The notes beneath the pieces are model-generated. The model was not told the DNA's origin. It ran no database searches and worked only from the letters and a program-made list of their open reading frames with translations. Position numbers and translations under genes: made by a program. This document shows positions 16,886-25,428 of a stretch of 64,000 nt of DNA, in pieces. This DNA is from Nocardioides sp. Its GTDB lineage: Bacteria > Actinomycetota > Actinomycetes > Propionibacteriales > Nocardioidaceae. Location of the stretch: positions 62,001 through 126,000 of the forward strand of contig NZ_JASLGR010000016.1 in assembly GCF_030150155.1 (NCBI RefSeq), read 5' to 3'. Each line of letters starts with the position of its first letter. Positions within the stretch are counted from its first letter, which is position 1.

Positions 16886-18199
16886 TCACCTGGTGTGCGG
16901 GACGGCCAGTGCCTGGATCACTCCCGAGAGCTGTCCGAGTTCTGTGGTGATGGCCTCACGCCGGGTCTCGAGGGCGGCGAGCTCGGCCCGGGTCTGGGCG
17001 ACCGAACTGTGCGCGCTCTCGATGATCTTGTCGGCCTCGGCACGCGCCGACGTGAGGTACTGCATGGCTTCGGCACGCGTGCGGCGTGCCTCCTCCTGCT
17101 GTTCACGCTGGCGGCGGGCGGCCTCGTCGACGGCACTCTGGCGCAGCAGCCGGGCACTCGCCTCGGCTTCGTCGGTACGCCGTTGGGCGCGCGTCTCGAT
17201 GGTGGCGGCCGCGTCCTCGGCGGCGGCGAGACGACGCTCCGCCTCACTGGTGGCCTCGGCGACCAGCCGTGCTGCCTCCGCCTCGGCCTCGGCCAGCCGG
17301 CGCGAGGCATCCTCGTGCAGGGCCGCGACGTCGGCGTCGTGCTGGGCCCGGTCCTCGGCCAGGGCCGTAGCGGTCGCCTCGGCCAGGGCGGTCGCCTCGT
17401 CCCGGGCGCGGGCGAGGTGAGCCGCTGCGGCGGCCTCGCTGTCGCGTCTCATCCGGGCACGCTCCAGCTCAGCCGTCTCCATCAACTTCGCGACCGCCTG
17501 GCGCGACCACTCCATCTGCTCGCCGGTCTCGGTGAGGTGCTGCTCGGCCTCGGCGTGGGCGGCGGTGACGATCCGGCCGGCCTCAGCCTCGGCGGCGGTC
17601 ACGATCTCGGCGGCCCGCTCCCGAGCCTCGGCGCGCAACCGGTCGGCATCGGACCGGGCCTCCTCGGTGGTGGCCGCAGCCTGGGCCTGGAGGGTCTCGG
17701 AGTGGTTGGCGGCCTGCTCCATCAGCGCCTGCACGTGGGCGGCGGCCCCGGCGGCGATCCGCTTGGTCTCCGCACGGGAGGCCTCCTCCTCGGCGGCGGC
17801 GCGCTGCCGGGCCTCGGCCAGGATCTGGTCGGCCGCGGTCTGGGCGGCGGCCACGATGGTGCGCCCGCGGCCCTCGGCGTCGGCGACGATCTGGTCCACC
17901 TCTGCGGCCCGTGCCCCGGCCCGGGCCTCGGCCTCGGCGACCACGGCGGCGGCCTGCTCCTCGGCGGCGGCGATCAGGTCGCGGGACTGCTCGACCGCGT
18001 CGGCGATCACCTGCTGGGCGTCGGCGGCCGAGGCGGCGTAGAGCGCCTCGGCGCGCTGCACTGTCCGCTCCGCCTCGACCCGGTCGGTCTCGGCGGCGGC
18101 CTGGAGCTCCTCGGCCACGCGCTGGGCGCGCTGCAGGACGGTCGCAGCCGACTCAGGCTCGACCATCCCCCGGTAGCTCTCGAGGGCCTCTTCAGGCAC
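16886..18199 (-). CDS. Long coiled-coil cytoskeletal-type protein
   Basis: About 437 residues, almost entirely Ala/Glu/Arg-rich heptads, resembling Streptomyces FilP/Scy-type filament proteins. The N-terminus (PEEALESYRGMVEPES) is the only non-repetitive part. I chose the GTG at 18199: a TAGAAT -10 element lies at 18235-18240 on this strand and an AGGAAG ribosome site at 18211-18216. An ATG at 18247 would precede that promoter. It is upstream of the DivIVA-domain gene, so the two may be a polarity/cytoskeleton pair. Coiled-coil similarity is non-specific, so function is only inferred. Confidence 0.7.
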   Translation of the reverse strand: MPEEALESYRGMVEPESAATVLQRAQRVAEELQAAAETDRVEAERTVQRAEALYAASAADAQQVIADAVEQSRDLIAAAEEQAAAVVAEAEARAGARAAEVDQIVADAEGRGRTIVAAAQTAADQILAEARQRAAAEEEASRAETKRIAAGAAAHVQALMEQAANHSETLQAQAAATTEEARSDADRLRAEARERAAEIVTAAEAEAGRIVTAAHAEAEQHLTETGEQMEWSRQAVAKLMETAELERARMRRDSEAAAAAHLARARDEATALAEATATALAEDRAQHDADVAALHEDASRRLAEAEAEAARLVAEATSEAERRLAAAEDAAATIETRAQRRTDEAEASARLLRQSAVDEAARRQREQQEEARRTRAEAMQYLTSARAEADKIIESAHSSVAQTRAELAALETRREAITTELGQLSGVIQALAVPHTR

Positions 18200-18360
18200 C
18201 GCGACACCCACTTCCTGACTGTGCGTTCGCGGCGATTCTAGGGGCATCGGGAGAGGTCTGGGTCACGTTCGTGTTTCTCACAGTGTTGATCGGGTGTTTC
18301 TCTGCTGTGGATGTGGTGTTGCTGTGACAGGTGGGGCGTCCGGGCTGCGTGGGACCCGCC

Positions 18361-19593
18361 TCAGCGCATGAACCCGACCGTCTCGGGAACGAAGCCGGGG
18401 AAGACCCGGGCGGTCGAGGCCGACGTACGACGGCGGACGACCTCGGCCAGGACGCTGCGGTAGTCCAGGGTCACCGCGACGTCGGCGTCCAGGGTGTTCG
18501 CCAGCGGTGCGACCGAGCCGTAGTAGCCGCCCCGGACCCCGGCGCCGAGCACCCACATCACGTTGCCCCAGCCGTGGTCCAGGCCGCCCGAGGCGTTCTC
18601 CTGCACCCGCCGACCGAACTCCGAGAGCACCACCAGGGTGACCGTGTCGGCGGCGGCCCCCAGGTCGGTGAAGAACGTCGCCACCGCCTTGGCGAGCTGG
18701 CCCGCCTGGGTGACCATCGGCCCATGCGTCGGGGTGCCCAGCGCGGTGTGCATGTCCCAGCCGCCGTGGTCCACGGTGATCACCTGGGCACCGACGCGAC
18801 CGCGGATCGTGCGGGCCACCATCGCCAACGCCTCGCCCAGCTGACCGGCCGGGTAGAGCGAGGTCCGGTCCGCTGCCCGACGGGCCGGGGCGAGGGCCGC
18901 ATCGGCGTCCAGGGTGGTGCGCCAGGCCGCCCCCATCGGACTCCGGTCGGTGGCCCACACCGTCGACAGCGACCCGACCCGGCCGATGCTGCGGTCCTCG
19001 GCCGGGTCGTTGCCGGCGATCCCGGTGTCGAGGTCGGCCAGGGCCAGGTACGGCTCCGTGCCGCCCAGCGAGGTCGGCGGGCTGCCGCCCACCGCGATCC
19101 CTTCCAGCGGCGAGGTCAGGGCATCGGTGCCGATCAGGCGGTTGAGCCACCCCGAGCGCAGGTCGCTGCCGGGAGCGGCGTTCTCCACCACCTCCATCGC
19201 GGCGAAGTGGCTCCGGTTCGGGATCGCCATCCCGGTGCCGTGGATCGCCGCGATCCGCCCGGCCTGCCACAGCGGCAGCAGCGGCGCGAGCTGCGGGTGC
19301 AGTCCGTAGGTGTCGTCGGCGGCCAGCAGTGCCGTGCGGGGCACCCCGATCGTGGGGCGGGCCGCGTAGTACGCCGGGTCGGTGTGCGGCACCACCAGCG
19401 ACAGGCCGTCGCAGGCACCGCGCAGGGAGAGCGTGACCAGCACGTTTGCCCCGAGCGCGGTGGCCCCGGCGGCGGGGGCGCCGGTCACGGTCACCACGGT
19501 GGTGCCGAGCAGGATCGACGTACCGCCGACAGCGGCTGCGCCGCCGAGGAACGTACGCCGGCTCAGGGCCGTGCGGGGAGCGGGGACAGGCAT
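18361..19593 (-). CDS. DUF1501 family secreted protein (Tat substrate)
   Basis: A 410-residue protein with a twin-arginine signal, LSRRTFLGG (about residues 10-18), followed by a hydrophobic stretch and Ala-rich cleavage region. The mature part has the DUF1501 pattern: VLVTLSLRGACDGLSLVVP near 50, then HGGWDMH and VVLSEFGRRVQENASGGLDHGWGN, resembling alkaline-phosphatase/sulfatase-superfamily metal sites. Tat export suggests folding with a cofactor in the cytoplasm. It is 39 bp downstream of a DUF1800 gene, the pairing usually seen in bacteria. The biochemical role of the pair is not established. The ATG is preceded by GAGGAG. Confidence 0.9.
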   Translation of the reverse strand: MPVPAPRTALSRRTFLGGAAAVGGTSILLGTTVVTVTGAPAAGATALGANVLVTLSLRGACDGLSLVVPHTDPAYYAARPTIGVPRTALLAADDTYGLHPQLAPLLPLWQAGRIAAIHGTGMAIPNRSHFAAMEVVENAAPGSDLRSGWLNRLIGTDALTSPLEGIAVGGSPPTSLGGTEPYLALADLDTGIAGNDPAEDRSIGRVGSLSTVWATDRSPMGAAWRTTLDADAALAPARRAADRTSLYPAGQLGEALAMVARTIRGRVGAQVITVDHGGWDMHTALGTPTHGPMVTQAGQLAKAVATFFTDLGAAADTVTLVVLSEFGRRVQENASGGLDHGWGNVMWVLGAGVRGGYYGSVAPLANTLDADVAVTLDYRSVLAEVVRRRTSASTARVFPGFVPETVGFMR

Positions 19594-19632
19594 CGGCGGA
19601 CTCCTCGGTCGTCGGCGGTCAGGGGGAGACGG

Positions 19633-21129
19633 TCAGTGGTAGTAGTGCGCCGGGGTGTCCAGCAGCACGATCAGCAGGTTCGGGAAGTCGACCCCGGTCC
19701 ACGACCCCGAGCGCCGCACCACGTCGGTGGGCAGCAGGCCGGTCGCCCGGCAGCACGCCTCCAGCAGGGTGCGGGTCGAGCGGCGGCCCAGGAAGACCCG
19801 GGAGAGGTGGTCGACCCACGCCCGGAACGCCATCTTCTTGCGCGGCATGAACCGCCGCGGGTCGGGATAGGTGACGCCCGCGGACGGGAACCAGCCACCC
19901 GCCGCGGAGTAGTGCACGTCGGCCGAGACCAGCGCCCGCACCGGGGTCGCCCACGGTGCGCCCACGATCGGGGCGCCGTTGGGACTGGGCCAGGTCATCG
20001 GGGCGGCGCCGATGCCGTCGAGCTGGTGGTAGAGCTGGTTCGCCGCCGACTGCCAGTCCACCGGCCTGGCGAAGCGGGAGCCGAGCACGCGGTGGGTGGC
20101 GACCAGGTCGTGGGCCGGATCGCGCAGCTTCGCCCCCGCGCTCGCGGCCAGGTACGGCGAGGTCACCAGGGCCCGCAGCACCGGCACGATCTCGGTGTCG
20201 TGGGCCAGGTAGACCTCGGCCAGCTCGGCGACCAGCGCCGGCGGCGGGGAGTCGCGGACGAAGACCATCGCCAGCCGCTGCGCGATCCGCCGCGCGGTGG
20301 CCGGGTGCCGGGCCAGGTAGCCGAGGTAGTCGCTCACCACCGCCCTGCCGTCGGGGTCGGCGTTGTCGCTGCGGAACGGGGCGGGCCAGGCGGCCCGCTT
20401 CGCCATCACGGTGACCGGCCCGGTCCAGTGCCGCTGAGGGTCGTAGCCGGCCGCGGTCGCCGCCGACGGATCGACGGTGAAGCCGGTCAGGATCCGGGCC
20501 GAGTTCTTCACGTCGGCCTCGGTGTAGTTGCCCACCCCGACGGTGTGCAGCTCCAGCAGCTCGCGGCCCAGGTTCTCGTTGGGGTGCTCGGCGGCCGACA
20601 GGTTGCCCGACAGGTAGAGCTGCATCGCCGGGTGGCAGATCGCTGCGGTCAGCAGGTCGGCGTAGGAGCCCAGCGCCCCGGCACGGATCGTGCGGCCGTA
20701 GTCGGCGCGGTAGCGCACCTGCGCGTCGGGCCGTGCCGGCACGTGCAGCAGGTTCTCCCAGAACTCCGTCATCCGCTCCAGGACCTGATGCGGGCTGGTC
20801 ATCCGGCGGGCCAGCAGCGAGCAGGAGTACGCCGCGGCCAGGTCCCAGGCGTCGGCACCGCGCACGGTCGGGCTCGATGGGTCGGCGCTCAGCGCGGGCC
20901 ACCAGTCCTCGACGTCGTCGCGGCCGTCGTACGCCGTCGCGAGCTGCTCCTCGAACCAGTCCAGTCCGCTGCCCGCAGCCTTCACCTCCCGGGCCAGGTC
21001 CGGTGTCACGCCGTAGCACCAGCGCGACACGACGGCGCGGTCGGCGCGGCGCAGGGTGGGGCTCGTCCGGGAACGGCCCGGGGTGTAGAGCGTGGGCTGG
21101 AGTGTCTCGTCGGTGCTGATGGCTGCCAT
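19633..21129 (-). CDS. DUF1800 family protein
   Basis: A 498-residue DUF1800 protein. Recognisable segments are RADRAVVSRWCYGVTPDL near the N-terminus, ERMTEFWENLLHV (about 145-157), NENLGRELLELHTVG (about 183-197), ARILTGFTV and the terminal NLLIVLLDTPAHYYH. No signal peptide is evident, unlike the DUF1501 partner. It is first in a two-gene unit with DUF1501. The function of the family is unknown; the pair is widespread in bacteria with large secretomes. Confidence 0.9.
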   Translation of the reverse strand: MAAISTDETLQPTLYTPGRSRTSPTLRRADRAVVSRWCYGVTPDLAREVKAAGSGLDWFEEQLATAYDGRDDVEDWWPALSADPSSPTVRGADAWDLAAAYSCSLLARRMTSPHQVLERMTEFWENLLHVPARPDAQVRYRADYGRTIRAGALGSYADLLTAAICHPAMQLYLSGNLSAAEHPNENLGRELLELHTVGVGNYTEADVKNSARILTGFTVDPSAATAAGYDPQRHWTGPVTVMAKRAAWPAPFRSDNADPDGRAVVSDYLGYLARHPATARRIAQRLAMVFVRDSPPPALVAELAEVYLAHDTEIVPVLRALVTSPYLAASAGAKLRDPAHDLVATHRVLGSRFARPVDWQSAANQLYHQLDGIGAAPMTWPSPNGAPIVGAPWATPVRALVSADVHYSAAGGWFPSAGVTYPDPRRFMPRKKMAFRAWVDHLSRVFLGRRSTRTLLEACCRATGLLPTDVVRRSGSWTGVDFPNLLIVLLDTPAHYYH

Positions 21130-21155
21130 CGAACGGTCCTCATGACCAGGGGATA

Positions 21156-21175
21156 GGGCGTCTTCCTTGACGCCC
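21156..21175 (-). terminator. Short hairpin after the glycogen synthase gene
   Basis: GGGCGTC (21156-21162) and GACGCCC (21169-21175) pair around TTCCTT. On the minus strand this follows the glycosyltransferase stop by 15 bp and precedes the DUF1800 start, so it is a likely terminator. Confidence 0.5.
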
Positions 21176-21190
21176 CACCACTCGACGCGC

Positions 21191-22405
21191 TCAGCCCAGA
21201 GTTGAGTAAAGGTCCCGGGTCTGGGCGGCGATGCTAGACCAGCTGAAGCTCTCCACGGCCAGGGCGCGCCCGGCCTCGCCCTGCGCGCGGGCCCGGTCGG
21301 GGTCGCTCAGGGTGGCGATCAGGGCGGCGGCGAAGTCGGCCACGTAGCGGTCCGGGTCCAGCGGCGTGCCGGTCCCGTCGACGGCCTGCTCGATCGGGAC
21401 CAGGGTGCCGGTGGTGCCGTCGACGACCACCTCGGGGATGCCACCGGTCGCGGTCGCCACCACGGCGGTGCCGCACGCCATCGCCTCCAGGTTGACGATG
21501 CCGAGCGGCTCGTAGATCGAGGGGCAGGCGAAGACGGTGGCCTGGGTCAGCAGCGTCATCACGTCGGCGCGCGGCAGCATCTGGTCGATCCAGACCACGC
21601 CGTCGCGGGTGGCCTTGAGGTCGTCGACCAGGGCGCTCACCTCGGCGGCGATCTCCGGGGTGTCGGGTGCCCCGGCGCACAGCACCAGCTGGACCTCGGG
21701 CGGCAGTGCGGCAGCGGCCCGGAGGAAGTAGGGCAGCCCCTTCTGCCGGGTGATCCGGCCGACGAAGATGACGCTGGGCCGGTCCGGGTCGACCCCGAGC
21801 GCGCGGGCACGGTCGGGGTCGTGGGTGGGCTGCCACAGCTCGGAGTCGATCCCGTTGAGGATGGTGTGCACCCGGGCCGGGTCGACGGCCGGGTAGGCCC
21901 GCAGTACGTCCTCGCGCATCGCGTTGCTCACCGCGACGATGGCGTCGGCGCTCTCGTACGCCGTCCGCTCGGCCCAGCTGCTCAGCGCATAGCCGCCGCC
22001 GAGCTGTTCGGCCTTCCACGGCCGCAGCGGCTCCAGCGAGTGCGCGGTGATCACGTGCCTGCTGCCGTGCAGCAGGGCGGCGAGGTGGCCCGCCAGGTTG
22101 GCGTACCAGGTGTGGGAGTGGACCAGGTCGCCGTGCGCTGCCTGGGCGATCTCCAGGTCGACGCCGAACGTGCGCAGTGCCGGGTTGGCCTCGGCGAGGG
22201 CCGGGAGCTCGGCGTACGAGCTGGTCTGGGGGGCCGTGCGCGACGCTCCGAAGGCGTGCACCCAGAACTCGTCGGAAGCCTGTCCCGGCACCCCTCCCGG
22301 CACCGGCGGCAGCGCCCGTAGCGCCCGGACCAGTTCGGCCACGTGGACCCCGGCCCCGCCGTAGATCTCCGGGGGGTACTCACGAGTGAGGATGTCGACG
22401 CGCAC
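21191..22405 (-). CDS. glgM: Actinobacterial glycogen synthase / alpha-maltose-1-phosphate synthase
   Basis: A retaining glycosyltransferase using ADP-glucose. In mycobacteria the orthologue (Rv1212c, GlgM, older name GlgA) makes maltose-1-phosphate for the GlgE route to alpha-glucan. The GTG at 22405 gives VRVDILTREYPPEIYGGAGVHVAELV, the normal N-terminus with the glycine loop; an upstream frame adds unrelated residues. The C-terminal half shows VIFVGRITRQKGLPYFL and YEPLGIVNLEAMACGTAVVATATGG, the nucleotide-sugar E-x7-E motif. At 404 residues it matches the actinobacterial type. It is divergent from glgC, which supplies ADP-glucose, as in Mycobacterium. Confidence 0.9.
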   Translation of the reverse strand: MRVDILTREYPPEIYGGAGVHVAELVRALRALPPVPGGVPGQASDEFWVHAFGASRTAPQTSSYAELPALAEANPALRTFGVDLEIAQAAHGDLVHSHTWYANLAGHLAALLHGSRHVITAHSLEPLRPWKAEQLGGGYALSSWAERTAYESADAIVAVSNAMREDVLRAYPAVDPARVHTILNGIDSELWQPTHDPDRARALGVDPDRPSVIFVGRITRQKGLPYFLRAAAALPPEVQLVLCAGAPDTPEIAAEVSALVDDLKATRDGVVWIDQMLPRADVMTLLTQATVFACPSIYEPLGIVNLEAMACGTAVVATATGGIPEVVVDGTTGTLVPIEQAVDGTGTPLDPDRYVADFAAALIATLSDPDRARAQGEAGRALAVESFSWSSIAAQTRDLYSTLG

Positions 22406-22411
22406 CCCTGC

Positions 22412-22421
22412 ACAGTAGCGT
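22412..22421. promoter_or_regulatory. Overlapping back-to-back -10 elements of glgM and glgC
   Basis: Only 22 bp separate the two start codons. On the plus strand TAGCGT (22416-22421) lies 6 nt before the glgC ATG. On the minus strand TACTGT (22417 down to 22412) lies 6 nt before the glgM GTG. Both fit TANNNT at the spacing of leaderless actinobacterial mRNAs, and the two elements share 2 bp. Confidence 0.55.
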
Positions 22422-22427
22422 GGGGTC

Positions 22428-23654
22428 ATGGTCGTCAGGCTCCGCAAGAATGTGATGGCAATCGTCCTCGCCGGTGGCGAGGGCAAACGACTCATGCCGC
22501 TGACCACGGACAGGGCCAAGCCCGCGGTGCCGTACGCCGGGATCTACCGGCTGATCGACTTCGCGTTGTCCAACGTGGTCAACTCCGGCTGCCTCCAGGT
22601 GGTGGTGCTGACCCAGTACAAATCCCACTCCCTGGACCGGCACATCACCCAGACCTGGCGGATGTCGACGATGCTGGGCAACTACGTCGCCTCGGTCCCG
22701 GCCCAGCAGCGGGTCGGGAAGAACTGGTACCTCGGCTCGGCCGATGCGATCTACCAGTCCCTCAACCTGATCGGTGACGAGCGGCCCGACCTGGTGATCG
22801 TGGTCGGCGCCGACCACGTCTACCGCATGGACTTCGCCCAGATGGTCAACCAGCACCTCGAGCTCGGCGCCCCCTGCACCGTGGCGGCGATCCGGCAGCC
22901 GATCTCGATGGCCTCCCAGTTCGGGGTGATCGAGGTCGACCAGACCGACCCGCGCCGGATCACGCAGTTCCTGGAGAAGCCCGCCGACCCGGTCGGTCTG
23001 CCTGACAACCCCGACGAGGTGCTGGCCTCGATGGGCAACTACTGCTTCGACACCGACGCCCTGGTCGAGGCAGTCACCCGCGACGCCTCCGACCTCGGTT
23101 CGGCGCACGACATGGGCGGCGACATCGTGCCCGGATTCGTCTCCCGCGGCGAGGCGGCGGTCTACGACTACCGCGACAACCTGGTGCCCGGGGCCACCGA
23201 CCGCGACCGCGGCTACTGGCGCGACGTGGGGACGATGCGCTCGTACTACGACGCCCACATGGACGTAGTTTCACCGCTGCCGGTGTTCAACCTCTACAAC
23301 TACGAGTGGCCGATCTACACCTCGCACGGTCCCTACCCGCCCGCGAAGGTGGTGCAGTCCACCGTCGACGAGGTGCTGCTCTCACCCGGTGTCGTGGTGA
23401 CCGGGGGATCGGTGACCCGGTCGGTGCTCTCGCCGGGCGTCTACGTCTCGGCCGGGGCCGACGTGACCGGCTCGGTGCTGATGAATGACGTGTCGATCGG
23501 TGAGGGGGCCGTCGTACGCAACGCGATCCTGGACAAGAACGTGATCATCCCGCCCGGTGCCCGGGTCGGGGTCGATCCGGAGGAGGACGCCCGACACGGT
23601 TTCATCGTGATCGACGGCCTCACCGTCGCAGGCAAGGACCAGCCCTATGACTGA
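22428..23654 (+). CDS. glgC: Glucose-1-phosphate adenylyltransferase
   Basis: Makes ADP-glucose from glucose-1-phosphate and ATP for glycogen and maltose-1-phosphate synthesis. The 408-residue protein has the nucleotidyltransferase loop AIVLAGGEGKRLMPLT (about 11-26), PAVPYAGIYRLIDFALSN, the metal site VVGADHVYRMDF, and a C-terminal left-handed beta-helix (LSPGVVVTGGSVTRSVLSPG) for allosteric control. It is divergent from glgM and overlaps the following F420 reductase gene by 8 bp. Strong family match. Confidence 0.96.
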   Translation: MVVRLRKNVMAIVLAGGEGKRLMPLTTDRAKPAVPYAGIYRLIDFALSNVVNSGCLQVVVLTQYKSHSLDRHITQTWRMSTMLGNYVASVPAQQRVGKNWYLGSADAIYQSLNLIGDERPDLVIVVGADHVYRMDFAQMVNQHLELGAPCTVAAIRQPISMASQFGVIEVDQTDPRRITQFLEKPADPVGLPDNPDEVLASMGNYCFDTDALVEAVTRDASDLGSAHDMGGDIVPGFVSRGEAAVYDYRDNLVPGATDRDRGYWRDVGTMRSYYDAHMDVVSPLPVFNLYNYEWPIYTSHGPYPPAKVVQSTVDEVLLSPGVVVTGGSVTRSVLSPGVYVSAGADVTGSVLMNDVSIGEGAVVRNAILDKNVIIPPGARVGVDPEEDARHGFIVIDGLTVAGKDQPYD

Positions 23655-24360
23655 GAGCTCCGCAGCGTCGCTGCCGCCCTCGCTGGCGGGACGCACGGTC
23701 GCCTTCCTGGGCGGCACCGGCCAGCTCGGCCGCTCCCTGGGCGGACGCTTCGCGGCGGCCGGGATCCCGGTCGTGCTCGGCAGCCGCAGCCTGGAGCGGG
23801 CCGAGGCCGCTGCCGCCGAGGTGCGTGCCCGGCGGGGCGGGACGGTGATCGGGGCGCTCAACGCCGATGCCGCCCAGCATGCCGACATCACTGTGATCGC
23901 GGTGCCGTTCGGGGCGCAGGCCGACGTACTGCACACACTGCACGGGCCGCTGCGGGGCAAGCTCGTGATCGACGCCGTCAACCCCCTCACCTTCGACGCC
24001 CACGGCGCGACCGCCGTGCACGTCTGGGAGGGCAGTGCGGCCCAGCAGGCAGCGGCGCTGCTCTCCGAGAGCACCGTGACCAGCGCCTTCCACACGGTGG
24101 CCGCTGCCGCCCTGGCCACCGACCACCCGCTCGACTCCGACGTGCTGGTGCTCGGTGACGACCGGGCCGCCGTCGCGACCGTGATCGACCTGGTCGGCGT
24201 GGTCGACGGCCTCACCGGCCTGCACGCCGGCGGGCTGCGCAACTCCGCCCAGGTGGAGGCGCTGGTCGCCAACCTGATCGCGATCAACAGGGCCCACGAG
24301 GCCGCCACGGGGGAGCAGATCCACGCCGGGATCAGGATCACCGGGGCTTCTGACAGGTGA
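23647..24360 (+). CDS. fno: NADPH:F420 oxidoreductase
   Basis: Transfers hydride between NADPH and the deazaflavin F420. The 237-residue protein starts with a Rossmann loop VAFLGGTGQLGRSLGGRF (about 18-35) and the NADP-binding LGSRSLERA, followed by VIAVPFGAQ and VIDAVNPL, diagnostic for the NADPH-dependent F420 reductase family. Its start overlaps glgC and the next gene is the F420-dependent glucose-6-phosphate dehydrogenase. The pair thus links glycogen/glucose-6-phosphate carbon to reduced F420. The direction in vivo is uncertain: it could regenerate NADPH from F420H2 or the reverse. Confidence 0.88.
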   Translation: MTESSAASLPPSLAGRTVAFLGGTGQLGRSLGGRFAAAGIPVVLGSRSLERAEAAAAEVRARRGGTVIGALNADAAQHADITVIAVPFGAQADVLHTLHGPLRGKLVIDAVNPLTFDAHGATAVHVWEGSAAQQAAALLSESTVTSAFHTVAAAALATDHPLDSDVLVLGDDRAAVATVIDLVGVVDGLTGLHAGGLRNSAQVEALVANLIAINRAHEAATGEQIHAGIRITGASDR

Positions 24361-24405
24361 GAGAGGGGGTTCGATGCGCCCCCGGACCCCGGTAGGTTGG
24401 CAGGC

Positions 24406-25413
24406 GTGACCCTGACGATCGGATACAAGGCCTCTGCCGAGCAGTTCGGACCGCGCGACCTCCTGGACTTCGGTGTCCTCGCCGAGAAGGTCGGGCTCGA
24501 CTCGGTCTGGGTGAGCGACCACTTCCAGCCGTGGCGCCACGTCGGCGGCCACGCACCGGCCGCGATGCCGTGGATGGGCGCGCTGGCGGCCAGCACCGAG
24601 CGGGTCCAGATCGGCACCTCGGTGCTGACCCCGACGTTCCGCAACAACCCCGCGATGGTCGCTCAGGCCTTCGCCACCCTCGACGGCCTGGCGCCGGGCC
24701 GGATCGCTCTCGGCGTCGGCTCGGGTGAGGCACTCAACGAGGTCGCCGTCCTCGGCGACTTCGAGTGGCCCGAGTTCAAGGAGCGCTACGCCCGGCTGCG
24801 CGAGGCGGTCCGCCTGATCCGCACGCTCTGGTCCGAGGAGCGGGTCACCTTCGACGGGGAGTACTACAAGACCGTCGACGCCACCGTCTACGACCGCCCC
24901 GCCCAGCAGATCCCGATCTACATCGCCGCCGGTGGACCGCAGGTCGCCAAGTACGCCGGCCGCGCCGGGGACGGCTTCATCTGCACCTCGGGCAAGGGCA
25001 TGGAGCTCTACACCGACAAGCTGCTGCCCGCGCTCGCCGAGGGCCGCGAGCTGTCGGGTCGCCCCGGCCAGCCGGACAAGATGATCGAGATCAAGCTCTC
25101 CTACGCGCACAGCCGCGAGGAGGCCCTGGAGAACTGCCGGTTCTGGGCACCGCTCTCGCTCACCCCCGAGCAGAAGCACTCCCTGCAGGACCCCGCTGCG
25201 ATGGCGGCGGCCGCCGACGCGCTGCCGATCGAGCAGGTCGCCAAGCGGTGGATCGTGGCCACCTCCGTCGAGGAGGTGCTGGCCGAGGTGACGCCGTACG
25301 TCGACGCCGGCCTCAACCACCTGGTCTTCCACGCCCCGGGGCACGACCAGGAGCGGTTCCTGCGTGACTTCGGCTCCGAGGTCGTCCCGGCCCTGCGGGC
25401 GTTGCAGGCCTGA
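24406..25413 (+). CDS. fgd: F420-dependent glucose-6-phosphate dehydrogenase
   Basis: Oxidises glucose-6-phosphate while reducing F420. Luciferase-like TIM barrel of 335 residues that is very close to mycobacterial FGD1: GYKASAEQFGPRDL, VSDHFQPWRHVGGHAP, TSVLTPTFRNNPA, GRAGDGFICTSGKG and FWAPLSLTPEQKHS are all present, including the His and Trp of the active-site loop. I chose the GTG at 24406; TAGGTT at 24393-24398 lies 7 nt upstream, suggesting a leaderless mRNA. A TTG at 24397 is unlikely. The host must therefore make F420, although no biosynthesis genes are in the window. Confidence 0.95.
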   Translation: MTLTIGYKASAEQFGPRDLLDFGVLAEKVGLDSVWVSDHFQPWRHVGGHAPAAMPWMGALAASTERVQIGTSVLTPTFRNNPAMVAQAFATLDGLAPGRIALGVGSGEALNEVAVLGDFEWPEFKERYARLREAVRLIRTLWSEERVTFDGEYYKTVDATVYDRPAQQIPIYIAAGGPQVAKYAGRAGDGFICTSGKGMELYTDKLLPALAEGRELSGRPGQPDKMIEIKLSYAHSREEALENCRFWAPLSLTPEQKHSLQDPAAMAAAADALPIEQVAKRWIVATSVEEVLAEVTPYVDAGLNHLVFHAPGHDQERFLRDFGSEVVPALRALQA

Positions 25414-25428
25414 CCCGGTCCGGTGCTG

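Noticed and set aside
18331..21156. A 941-codon plus-strand frame across the DUF1501/DUF1800 genes
   Set aside because: Both minus-strand genes are firm family members; the plus-strand frame has no recognisable motif and spans their intergenic gap.
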